Assembly (NCBI RefSeq): GCF_014696135.1
Contig: NZ_JACJPP010000011.1
Span: 1 to 64,000 of the forward strand
DNA: 64,000 bases
Source of the DNA: Nodosilinea sp. FACHB-141
Lineage (GTDB): Bacteria; Cyanobacteriota; Cyanobacteriia; Phormidesmidales; Phormidesmidaceae
Direction: 5' to 3'
Positions 34,607-42,059 of this stretch are shown here, one piece after another; position 1 is the stretch's first letter; each line of letters opens with the position of its first letter. The notes below the pieces were generated by a model. The model searched no databases and was not told the origin of the DNA. It was given only the letters and a program-made list of their open reading frames with translations. Made by a program: the position numbers and the translations under genes.

Positions 34607-34917
34607 GAACGATCCAACAGGAAAACGAATGGGACAGTAGCGCCTGTCAACTGTCTCCTATGGTACCCATCGTATTGGTGCGATCGCTGGAATTTTTGAA
34701 CAGGCTAAATGGTCTCATTCTCTCTTACTAGCCTAAATGTCAGACAATTGCTGAACTAAGTTATAGCCCTGAGCTGGGTAGGGCCGGGTTGAGATTTTTT
34801 CAAGACTACCTCTAGTGTCATGCTAAAACCATCGTGAAGTTTTATGATGGGAAAGTTGACCTGGGCAGGGATACTTTTGACAATCTCCGCCTTGGAGCTT
34901 CGCAAGGAGGTATTACT
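34607..34917. other. Divergent region and clpS leader
   Basis: About 310 bases between the hypothetical gene and clpS. The clpS frame stays open from 34834, but the upstream part does not match ClpS, and a strong AAGGAGG site at 34904-34910 marks the true start at 34918. Otherwise I see nothing clear. Confidence 0.5.
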
Positions 34918-35205
34918 GTGTCAGTTGAAACCATCGAGCGGACTACGACATCTACAGTGCGCAAGCCGGCGCCCCGCTACCGAGTGTTGCTTCACAACGA
35001 CGCCTTCAACTCAATGGAGCATGTGGTGGAGTCACTGCTAAAGGTGGTGCCCAGTTTGACGATGCCTCAGGCCGTTGACATCATGATGCAGGCCCACACC
35101 GCTGGGGTAGCCCTGGTGATTACCTGTGCCCTCGAACATGCTGAGTTTTACAGCGAGGGATTGTGCAACCTAGGGCTGACTAGCACTATCGAGCCAGATG
35201 AATAA
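34918..35205 (+). CDS. clpS: ATP-dependent Clp protease adaptor ClpS
   Basis: ClpS delivers N-degron substrates to the ClpC/ClpAP protease. From GTG at 34918 (seven bases after AAGGAGG) the protein has 95 residues with the family core RYRVLLHNDAFNSMEHVV (NDxxxxMxxVV) and the later LVITCALEHAEFYSEGLCNLGL, where the usual HxxG region reads MMQAHTAGVALV. Cyanobacteria usually have two ClpS forms; I cannot say which this is. It overlaps the next gene by eight bases, so the two are coupled. Confidence 0.93.
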   Translation: MSVETIERTTTSTVRKPAPRYRVLLHNDAFNSMEHVVESLLKVVPSLTMPQAVDIMMQAHTAGVALVITCALEHAEFYSEGLCNLGLTSTIEPDE

Positions 35206-36070
35206 GCTGTCTGGGGTTAAGCTGCCCTGGGCTAAGCTGGCCCACTACCCACCACTGGTGCGAGTAGTGGTCTTTTTGCTAATTGTGGTGGTGCTCTGGT
35301 TGCCCTTTGCTTTGCCGCTGTATGGCTTAGCTGCGCGTAGCCTGCTGCCGGGGGGCGATTTATTTCCTACTGCTTTGCTTTACGTTGTCTTTTTGCTGGT
35401 GCTGCCCCGCTGGGAACGGACGGTGCGCGCTGAAACGCAGCCCTGGGCCAAGATCGGATTTGTTGGCCGCCGAGAATTGGGCCAGGGCATGGCAACAGGT
35501 GCTTTGATCGGAGCAGTGAGCCTGGCACTACTGGCGGTAGTGCAGCTGGCTTTAAGCTGGGCCGTGCTGGACGCGGATGGTGCGCGGGGTGTCAGTCTGT
35601 TGCAAACAGCTCTAATTGGGGCTCTGGCGGCTACCGCTGTCGGTTGGTCGGAGGAGGTGTTGTTTCGAGGCTGGCTGCTGCGGGAGATGGAGCAGGGCTG
35701 GTCGCCCGGAGCTGCACTAGGGACAACCAGTCTGATTTTTGCGATCGCTCACTTTATTAAGCCCCTCGACGCAATTTTGGCCCTGCTGCCTCAGCTAGCA
35801 GGGCTTTTGCTGTTGGGTCTGGTGCTGGGTTGGGCCCGCCGAATACCCGTAGGACTCAACAAAACTGGGTTGGGCCATCCGGTAGGTCTCCACGCTGGTC
35901 TGGTGTGGGGCTACTATTTGCTTGAGGTGGGTAACTTACTTCAGCCCACTGGTGTCGTTCCCGATTGGGTAACTGGCCTAGACGGCAACCCCCTTGCTGG
36001 GCTACTAGGGCTAACGCTGCTGTCCGGGTTGGGGGTAGTGGTGTTTCGCTGGAGCCGTTCACCCCGCTAA
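35198..36070 (+). CDS. CPBP family intramembrane glutamic protease
   Basis: The 290-residue protein has about eight hydrophobic spans and the CPBP/Rce1 catalytic motifs: SEEVLFRGW (EExxxR) near residue 150 and FAIAHF with its His near 187, then a late GLHAGLVWG (HxxxN/H-like). Such proteases act on proteins within the membrane; in bacteria some are tied to bacteriocin maturation or immunity, most are unassigned. It starts inside the end of clpS. Its last 12 bases overlap the convergent ppk gene. Confidence 0.9.
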   Translation: MNKLSGVKLPWAKLAHYPPLVRVVVFLLIVVVLWLPFALPLYGLAARSLLPGGDLFPTALLYVVFLLVLPRWERTVRAETQPWAKIGFVGRRELGQGMATGALIGAVSLALLAVVQLALSWAVLDADGARGVSLLQTALIGALAATAVGWSEEVLFRGWLLREMEQGWSPGAALGTTSLIFAIAHFIKPLDAILALLPQLAGLLLLGLVLGWARRIPVGLNKTGLGHPVGLHAGLVWGYYLLEVGNLLQPTGVVPDWVTGLDGNPLAGLLGLTLLSGLGVVVFRWSRSPR

Positions 36071-38227
36071 AGATTTGCCCGCGTTGGCCATTAGCTGCTC
36101 CTGAACACTGCGAATCTGCTCGTCTGCCTCAGGGCGACGCTGGCGGTAGCTGCCGTCAGTCGCCAGATCCCAAGCCTGCCGGTTGTCTTCTAGGCACAGG
36201 TTGAGCACGGCCTTGAGCTCTGCTTGCAGCGCTGGGTCAGTAACGGGCGCCATCACCTCCACGCGGCGATCGAGGTTGCGCGGCATCCAGTCGGCGCTGC
36301 CCAGCAGCACAACCTCCTCTCCCCCCTGCTGAAAATACAAAATGCGAGAGTGCTCTAGGAACTGCCCTACGATGCTGATAACGCGAATATTGTCGCTCAC
36401 CCCCGGCACCCCTGGCCGCAGGCAGCAGATGCCTCGCACAATTAAGTCAATTGAGACCCCTGCCTGGGACGCCTGATAGAGTAGCGCAATTAAATCTGGG
36501 TCTACCAAAGAATTCATCTTGACGATGATGCGGCCCCCCTTGCCCTTTTTTTGGCAGGCTATTTCGTGCTCGATCAGGCTCACTAATCGCTGGCGCAGGG
36601 TGAGGGGGGCAACGAGCAGCTGTCGGTAGACCTGCTGGCGAGAATAGCCAGTGAGATAGTTGAATATGTCAGAGATGTCGGCCCCTACATCCTCTCGGGC
36701 GCTGAGTAAACCGAGGTCGGTGTAGATCCTGGCGGTTTTGGGATTGTAGTTGCCGGTGCCGATGTGATAGTACCGACGAATGTGCTGTCCCTCCCGGCGC
36801 ACCACCAGCGTGACTTTGCAGTGGGTTTTGAGACCCACCAGGCCATAGACTACGTGCACGCCTGACTGTTCAAGCTTGCGGGCCCAGTTGATGTTGTTTT
36901 CTTCGTCAAAGCGGGCCTTGATTTCGACCAAGACAGTCACCTGTTTACCGTTTTCTGCGGCAGAAATCAGGGAGCTGACAATGGGAGAATCGCCAGAGGT
37001 CCGGTACAACGTCATCTTGATGGCCAGCACTTGGGGGTCGTGGGCTGCCTGAGTGATAAATCGCTGCACCGTCGCTGAGAACGAGTGATAGGGATGGTGG
37101 ACAAGCTGCTCTTGACACCGCAGCAACGAGAATAGCTCTTCGGCGGTTTCAAGGGTCGTGTCGTCGTCATCGACCCCTGGCGGGCTGAGGCGCTCTAGGG
37201 CAGGAGGCACGGCGGCTGTCCAACTGGGGGCTTTAAGGTTAGGTAGGGGAAGGGCCATGAAGGTCATGAGGTCTCCCAGCCCCAGCAACCCGTCGACGTT
37301 GTACACATCGGTTTCGGCCAGGCCCAGTTCTTCTGTCAGCATGGCGCGCACCGGACCTGAGGTGTCCCGCTGAATTTCCATGCGTACCGCCGAGCCGCCC
37401 CAGCGACGCTTACGCAGTTCTTGCTCAACGGCGAGCATCAAATCGTCGGCTTCGTCTTCTTCGACGGCCAGATCGGCATCGCGGGTAATGCGAAAGCAGG
37501 AGTGTTCCTGCACCACCATGCCTGGGAAAAGAGCAGACAGATTGGCGGCAATGATCTGTTCGAGGGGCACCCCTAACCAGCGATAGGTTTTGCTGTCGGG
37601 TTCTTCAGCCTGCGGTTCTGGCAGGGGAATAAACCGGGGCAGCACCCGAGGGACTTTAATGCGGGCAAAGTGAGGCTGTTGGGTACGAGGGTCTTTCACC
37701 ACAACTGCCAGGTTTAGGCTGAGGTTCGAAATGTACGGAAATGGATGTCCTGGATCGACGGCCAGGGGGGTTAAAACCGGGAAAACTTGCTCTTCAAAGT
37801 AGTCGCGGCAGTAGGTTCGCTGGGCCGCTGACAGCTCTTCATAGTCAAGCAGCCAAATCCCCTGGTCGGCCATCTGCTGCCTCAAGTCGGTGCTGAAGTC
37901 CTGATGCTGCTGCTCGACAATAGGGCGCAGTGCGGCGCTGATATCGTCGAGGTGCTCCTGGGGCGATCGCCCATCGGGCGATCGCCGGGTAACCTGGGCC
38001 TCGATCCGCTGCTTGAGGGCCGCTACCCGCACCATAAAGTATTCGTCCAGGTTGTTGCTAAAAATCGCTAAAAACTTCAGCGCTTCTAACAATGGAGTGC
38101 GCTCGTCCAAGCCTTCGTGGAGCACCCGCCGGTTGAACTCTATCCAGCTCAGCTCGCGGCTAATGTAGTACTGAGGGTCGCTGAGATTGGCCTCTGGTTT
38201 GCTACTGCGCCGCTCTACCGTGGCCAT
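36059..38227 (-). CDS. ppk1: Polyphosphate kinase 1
   Basis: Ppk1 makes inorganic polyphosphate from ATP, at the membrane or in the cytoplasm. The 722-residue protein has the N, H and C1/C2 domains: it opens with YYISRELSWIEFNRRVLHEG, carries the catalytic His in GLKTHCKVTLV, and continues with YYHIGTGNYNPKTARIYTDLGLL, all classic. A second conserved His lies in FLEHSRILYF. Length is normal. The 3' end overlaps the CPBP gene by 12 bases on the opposite strand. Confidence 0.97.
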   Translation of the reverse strand: MATVERRSSKPEANLSDPQYYISRELSWIEFNRRVLHEGLDERTPLLEALKFLAIFSNNLDEYFMVRVAALKQRIEAQVTRRSPDGRSPQEHLDDISAALRPIVEQQHQDFSTDLRQQMADQGIWLLDYEELSAAQRTYCRDYFEEQVFPVLTPLAVDPGHPFPYISNLSLNLAVVVKDPRTQQPHFARIKVPRVLPRFIPLPEPQAEEPDSKTYRWLGVPLEQIIAANLSALFPGMVVQEHSCFRITRDADLAVEEDEADDLMLAVEQELRKRRWGGSAVRMEIQRDTSGPVRAMLTEELGLAETDVYNVDGLLGLGDLMTFMALPLPNLKAPSWTAAVPPALERLSPPGVDDDDTTLETAEELFSLLRCQEQLVHHPYHSFSATVQRFITQAAHDPQVLAIKMTLYRTSGDSPIVSSLISAAENGKQVTVLVEIKARFDEENNINWARKLEQSGVHVVYGLVGLKTHCKVTLVVRREGQHIRRYYHIGTGNYNPKTARIYTDLGLLSAREDVGADISDIFNYLTGYSRQQVYRQLLVAPLTLRQRLVSLIEHEIACQKKGKGGRIIVKMNSLVDPDLIALLYQASQAGVSIDLIVRGICCLRPGVPGVSDNIRVISIVGQFLEHSRILYFQQGGEEVVLLGSADWMPRNLDRRVEVMAPVTDPALQAELKAVLNLCLEDNRQAWDLATDGSYRQRRPEADEQIRSVQEQLMANAGKSLAG

Positions 38228-38404
38228 TGTTTTAAGACTCCCCTAAAAATGACTCCCGGTTACCCCATTCAGGGTTTTCCTATTCCGGTTATTTGGCATC
38301 TAGACCTATGGATTGAACCTGGTCTTAGCTGTCCATAGATACCACTAGCTCTGGGTTACAACCCATAAGCCGGTTTGTTAAGGCCGAGTTAATCATACTA
38401 ACGC

Positions 38405-38443
38405 GGCAACCGGCCGGAGGGGTCAACCCTCCGGCCGGTTGCC
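38405..38443 (-). terminator. GC-rich hairpin after the TM-helix protein gene
   Basis: A perfect 17-bp stem, 38405-38421 with 38427-38443 (GGCAACCGGCCGGAGGG and its complement), around a five-base loop. It begins 27 bases after the stop of the minus-strand gene ending at 38470. The sequence after it on that strand is GCGTTAG, not a clean T-run, so termination is probable but not certain. Confidence 0.6.
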
Positions 38444-38469
38444 GGTGCTCTTAGGGGTAGTTAGAGCGA

Positions 38470-40131
38470 TTATTGGCGTTGTTTAAAGGAAGATAGCCAC
38501 TCCCGCAGTTGGTCAGCGGCAACGTCGCGCCCACCCAGACCGAAGGCGATCGCGATCGCCACTGCGATCGCCCCCAGCAGTAGCCCAAAGGCCAGGTTGA
38601 CGATGTCGGGGGCCACTCCCATCTGTTGTAGGGCCATGGCTCCCACAAAGATCAAGATAGCGATGCGGGCCGCTTGGGCCAGTACCCTTGCCTGTCCGGT
38701 GCCCATAGCGTTGACCAGGCGAAAGGCCAAATTGGCTAGGTAAAGGCCTACCGCAAATACCACTACGCCACTGAGCACCCGGGCTCCAATGCGCAGAATT
38801 GCCCGCACAATCTCCGTCAGACCGGCGAAATTGAGAATTTCTGTGGCGGTCACGGCCCCAAACAGCACGATCGCCACCAGGGTGATGATGCCAACGATCT
38901 CTGAGGGGGTGCGGCTTGGGGTCTGCACCGTAGCCATGGGACGGCCTTCGGCATCGAGCCCTGACTGTACCGTAGCTCCTGTGCCCAGATTTAACTCTGG
39001 TAGCCCTAAAATGCCCAGGATGTTGTCAAAACCAGCTCCCCGCAGCAAGCTCGTGACCAGGTCAGCCACAAAGCGCCCTACAAAGTAGGCAGCGGCAATC
39101 ACAACCCCAGCCATAATCACTTGAGGAATCGCGGTCAGAATCTGCTCCAGCATCCCAATGGCGGGAGCCGAAATAGCCTCGATATCGAGCTCGTTGAGGG
39201 CGGCTACCACAGCGGGGATGAGCACCAGCACGTAGGCCAAGGTGCCAGCTAGACTGGCGAGGGAAACACCCCCCGTCGCGCTGCTTTGCAGCCCCATTCG
39301 GCGACCCAGCTGGTCGACCCCAGCAGCCAGCAGCAGATTGGTCACCACGCCGCGCACAATCCGAGCAATCACCCAGCCAATAGCTAGGACAATTCCAGCG
39401 GTGACAATGCGGGGAATAGCTTGGAGGAAAGAATTAATTAACCCTTCCACCGGAGCCAGCAGCCCGGGCAGCTGCAGGGCGCTCAAAATTAGCGGAATAA
39501 ATAGCAGCAGAATAAACCAGTACAGCACGTTGCCGATGGTTTCATTCAGCACGACCGGGGAACTGCCTTGGTCCATGCCAGTCTGCTGGGCCAGGCGGTC
39601 ATCTAGGTTGAAGCGACCTAGGCCATTGACAACGAGCGATCGCACCAGAGTCGCCGCCAGCCAGGCCACCCCTAGCAGCAGCAGCGCGCCACCAATGCGG
39701 GGTATGTAGAGAAAGATTTGGTCGAGAAAATTGTTGAGCGGGGCCGACACCCCGGCCAAGTTAAGGGCGTTGAGCGACGCCACAATGGCGAACAGAAAAA
39801 TTACCCAATACACGAGGGTCGATACCCACTTCTCAATGGGTATCGACTGATCCGGCGAGCGACCCAAAGCCCAGTTCGCAAGGCGGTTATCCAGGTCGGT
39901 ACGCCGCAATAGACTGCGCACCACCAAGGCTGCCACTGTAGCTATAAGCCAGCCCAGCAGCAGCAGCGCGATCGCCCCAATTAAGCTGGGTAAAAAGCGC
40001 CCCAGTTGCCCAGAAGCCTCTTGCACAAAGCGGCTGGAAGACTCCACAGGGCCAGTTAGCGGCTCAGGGTTAGCAGGTTGAACTCCAGGCTCAGTCACCT
40101 GGAGCAGTGTTAGAGAGAAAAAATCAATCAT
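38470..40131 (-). CDS. Mechanosensitive-channel-like protein with five TM-helix repeats
   Basis: The 553-residue protein is built from five copies of a conserved TM-helix unit (PF05552 type): each has the pattern (I/L)PxxxxAxxxLxxGWxxAxxxRxxVxxxL, and the first four are followed by (D/N)(N/Q)(R/L)(L/G). Such repeats occur in MscS-like and CmpX proteins, but the MscS beta domain that normally follows is not seen here. Channel function is therefore inferred only from the family. ATG at 40131 (MIDFFSLTLL) is chosen; the frame stays open to 40233 with residues of non-membrane character. Confidence 0.85.
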   Translation of the reverse strand: MIDFFSLTLLQVTEPGVQPANPEPLTGPVESSSRFVQEASGQLGRFLPSLIGAIALLLLGWLIATVAALVVRSLLRRTDLDNRLANWALGRSPDQSIPIEKWVSTLVYWVIFLFAIVASLNALNLAGVSAPLNNFLDQIFLYIPRIGGALLLLGVAWLAATLVRSLVVNGLGRFNLDDRLAQQTGMDQGSSPVVLNETIGNVLYWFILLLFIPLILSALQLPGLLAPVEGLINSFLQAIPRIVTAGIVLAIGWVIARIVRGVVTNLLLAAGVDQLGRRMGLQSSATGGVSLASLAGTLAYVLVLIPAVVAALNELDIEAISAPAIGMLEQILTAIPQVIMAGVVIAAAYFVGRFVADLVTSLLRGAGFDNILGILGLPELNLGTGATVQSGLDAEGRPMATVQTPSRTPSEIVGIITLVAIVLFGAVTATEILNFAGLTEIVRAILRIGARVLSGVVVFAVGLYLANLAFRLVNAMGTGQARVLAQAARIAILIFVGAMALQQMGVAPDIVNLAFGLLLGAIAVAIAIAFGLGGRDVAADQLREWLSSFKQRQ

Positions 40132-40373
40132 GATCCTTGTAGTTGGGAGCATCCTGAAAGAGCACCGTGCAGGGGGCCGTTGCGCGATCTCGACTGTTAG
40201 CCATTCACTACAGGCAAATAAACTGATAGCCAAATCATGTCATCCCATGAACCAGCGTTTCAGCTTAAAAACGAGACCGCCCAGGGCAGTTACGATAGAA
40301 ACCTCCCAAAAATACAAGTTTTTGAGGATTTTGGAACCTACACTCGGGCTGATTTTCTCAGGAGTCCGTCAAG

Positions 40374-40829
40374 ATGTCTACTCGCCGCGTCATTGAGCAC
40401 AGCATTTCCATCAGCGCCAGCGCTAGCCAGGTCGAACAGTGTTTAACTCGCCAAGATCTGATGCACCGCTGGCTCAACCCGGCCCTGCGTTGCGACCCTA
40501 TTGGCGACTGGAGCACCGATTTGGGAGCCAAAAGCCGGTTTGTCATTCAGATACCGCTGTGGCAGCCTGCGCTGATGAGTACCGTAGTTGAGCGTCAGCC
40601 AGGGCTGATTGTGTGGGCGTTTGAAGGATTTTTCGACGGGCGCGATCGCTGGGAATGCACCCCCGAACCAGCAGGAACCCGACTGCTAAATCGGTTTGAG
40701 TTTGAGATTCCCAACCCCGTCGTACAAGCTGGATTTAACTGGTTTGCCGCCAGCTTGACTCAGCGAGACATGGCGGCGCAGCTGAGCCGCCTGAAACAGG
40801 TGGCTGAAACCCAGACCAATCGATGCTGA
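40374..40829 (+). CDS. SRPBCC family protein
   Basis: The 151-residue protein has the START/SRPBCC fold pattern: RVIEHSISISASASQVEQCLT, then DLMHRWLNPALRC (helix over the cavity), a beta-sheet middle WECTPEPAGTRLLNRFEFEIP and a long C-terminal helix. The family binds lipids or hydrophobic ligands in a deep pocket; the ligand here is not known. An AGGAG lies about 10 bases before ATG. Confidence 0.88.
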   Translation: MSTRRVIEHSISISASASQVEQCLTRQDLMHRWLNPALRCDPIGDWSTDLGAKSRFVIQIPLWQPALMSTVVERQPGLIVWAFEGFFDGRDRWECTPEPAGTRLLNRFEFEIPNPVVQAGFNWFAASLTQRDMAAQLSRLKQVAETQTNRC

Positions 40830-40859
40830 TCGCAGCATGGGCTACCACGAACAAAAGAA

Positions 40860-40885
40860 GCCGTAGGGAGCTTTGTCTCTACGGC
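40860..40885 (-). terminator. Terminator of the second RRM gene
   Basis: GCCGTAG at 40860-40866 pairs with CTACGGC at 40879-40885, and on the minus strand the stem runs into TTCTTTTG. It lies 37 bases after the stop codon of the RRM gene. It may also limit the convergent SRPBCC transcript. Confidence 0.75.
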
Positions 40886-40922
40886 CTAGGCGTTACTAAG
40901 ATGGAATTACGTCTGGAGCAGT

Positions 40923-41372
40923 CTAGCTAGAGGTCGTTTGGGTCGCCAGCATCTGCTTAAGCTTCTCTAATTCGCCAGCCCAGCGAGGATCGGGCTGAAC
41001 GGAGGCACTGCTAGTGGTCGCCGCTGCTGGAGTAGATGACTTGCGGGTATTGCTTTTAGCCGCTCGCTTACCAGTGGGTTCGCCGCCGCTGGGGCGAGCT
41101 TCCCCTTCACCCTCGGGCTTGGTGCGGGGCAGCGCCTTTTCAATTTTGATGGGCAATTCTGCAAGCATTTGGCCGTTTAGTTTTTCGACAATCTCATCGG
41201 CCTTTTCGTCGGTCTTTACGGTTACGAAGCCAAATCCCCGGCATTTTCCAGTTTTTTTATCGGCAATCAGCTTGACAGAGACTAGGTCATCGTTAAAGTC
41301 GGCAAAAACGTTTTCAAACTCCTGCCGCTCTAGATCCTTAGAAAGGTTACCGACGTAAAGGCGAATTGACAT
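40923..41372 (-). CDS. RNA-binding protein with one RRM and Ala/Ser-rich tail
   Basis: The 149-residue protein (start MSIRLYVGNL) has an RRM with RNP2 LYVGNL and RNP1 CRGFGFVTV, then a Pro/Glu-rich linker and an Ala/Ser/Thr-rich basic tail of about 65 residues ending in DPRWAGELEKLKQML. This type is one of the non-Gly-rich cyanobacterial Rbp proteins, similar in build to those that help localise photosystem mRNAs, and it differs from the short-tailed RRM at 3841. ATG at 41372 is chosen; an open frame continues to 41408. A long A/T-rich region upstream could be a temperature-responsive leader (inferred from the family). Confidence 0.93.
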   Translation of the reverse strand: MSIRLYVGNLSKDLERQEFENVFADFNDDLVSVKLIADKKTGKCRGFGFVTVKTDEKADEIVEKLNGQMLAELPIKIEKALPRTKPEGEGEARPSGGEPTGKRAAKSNTRKSSTPAAATTSSASVQPDPRWAGELEKLKQMLATQTTSS

Positions 41373-41879
41373 TTGAGATACCTCTGGTGTTCTAAAACAA
41401 AGGGCCAAAATCGAAATCGATGACTTGCCAAGTGAAGTTTGAATAGCAAGTCAACCGCCACCTTTGACAACCCTATTCACACAATCAATTTCTATCAGGA
41501 TTACAGATTTTGCTCTAAAAAACCCGATAAAGCCGCGTTAAAACGTCAAATCTAAATCCTGCATCAATTTAACAAATTCTTGCTCGATTCGATCGCCCCT
41601 AAGCCCTATCGACTGTTATGAATAATCTTAAAACTCTAAAGCTTGTAGGATGATCACAATTGTCGCCTTGGAAAGAAACGACTTATCAAACCTCTCAAGT
41701 TTCTCAGAAGCTTCCTACTTCAACCATCTTCCCAAGGAAAGATCTAACCTGCGTAGACCATGAGCTAGGTCCTTGGTTGATGAGATTCTAGTGCTCCATC
41801 CCTCTCTAAGTTATTTATTATTACGGTAACACGTTAGAGCCCCGCTACTGGCGCCACCGCCAGCCAAAATCGACCCTCC
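41373..41879. other. Gene-free region upstream of the second RRM gene
   Basis: About 500 mostly A/T-rich bases without a convincing gene. CTGGCG/CGCCAG (41847-41852 with 41857-41862) forms a small hairpin. Long untranslated leaders are known for cold-regulated rbp genes; whether this is one cannot be read from sequence alone. Confidence 0.5.
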
Positions 41880-41908
41880 AAATAAAAACCAGCCGACGAG
41901 GGCTGGTT
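41880..41908 (-). terminator. Terminator of the M48-like gene
   Basis: AACCAGCC at 41887-41894 pairs with GGCTGGTT at 41901-41908 around a six-base loop. On the minus strand it is directly followed by TTTATT, a good U-tract, 150 bases after the stop of the gene ending at 42060. Confidence 0.85.
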
Positions 41909-42059
41909 CATTTGCTGTGTTGAGAGTAGGAGAACCCATTACCTAACAATCCCCAAAGCCAACCCTGAACGGTTAACCCTGGAACCCAGGAATGCGTTTC
42001 TGTAAACTAACTTAACATTGAATGCACCGTTTCCGCAACACAACTTTACGTTTTCTCGG

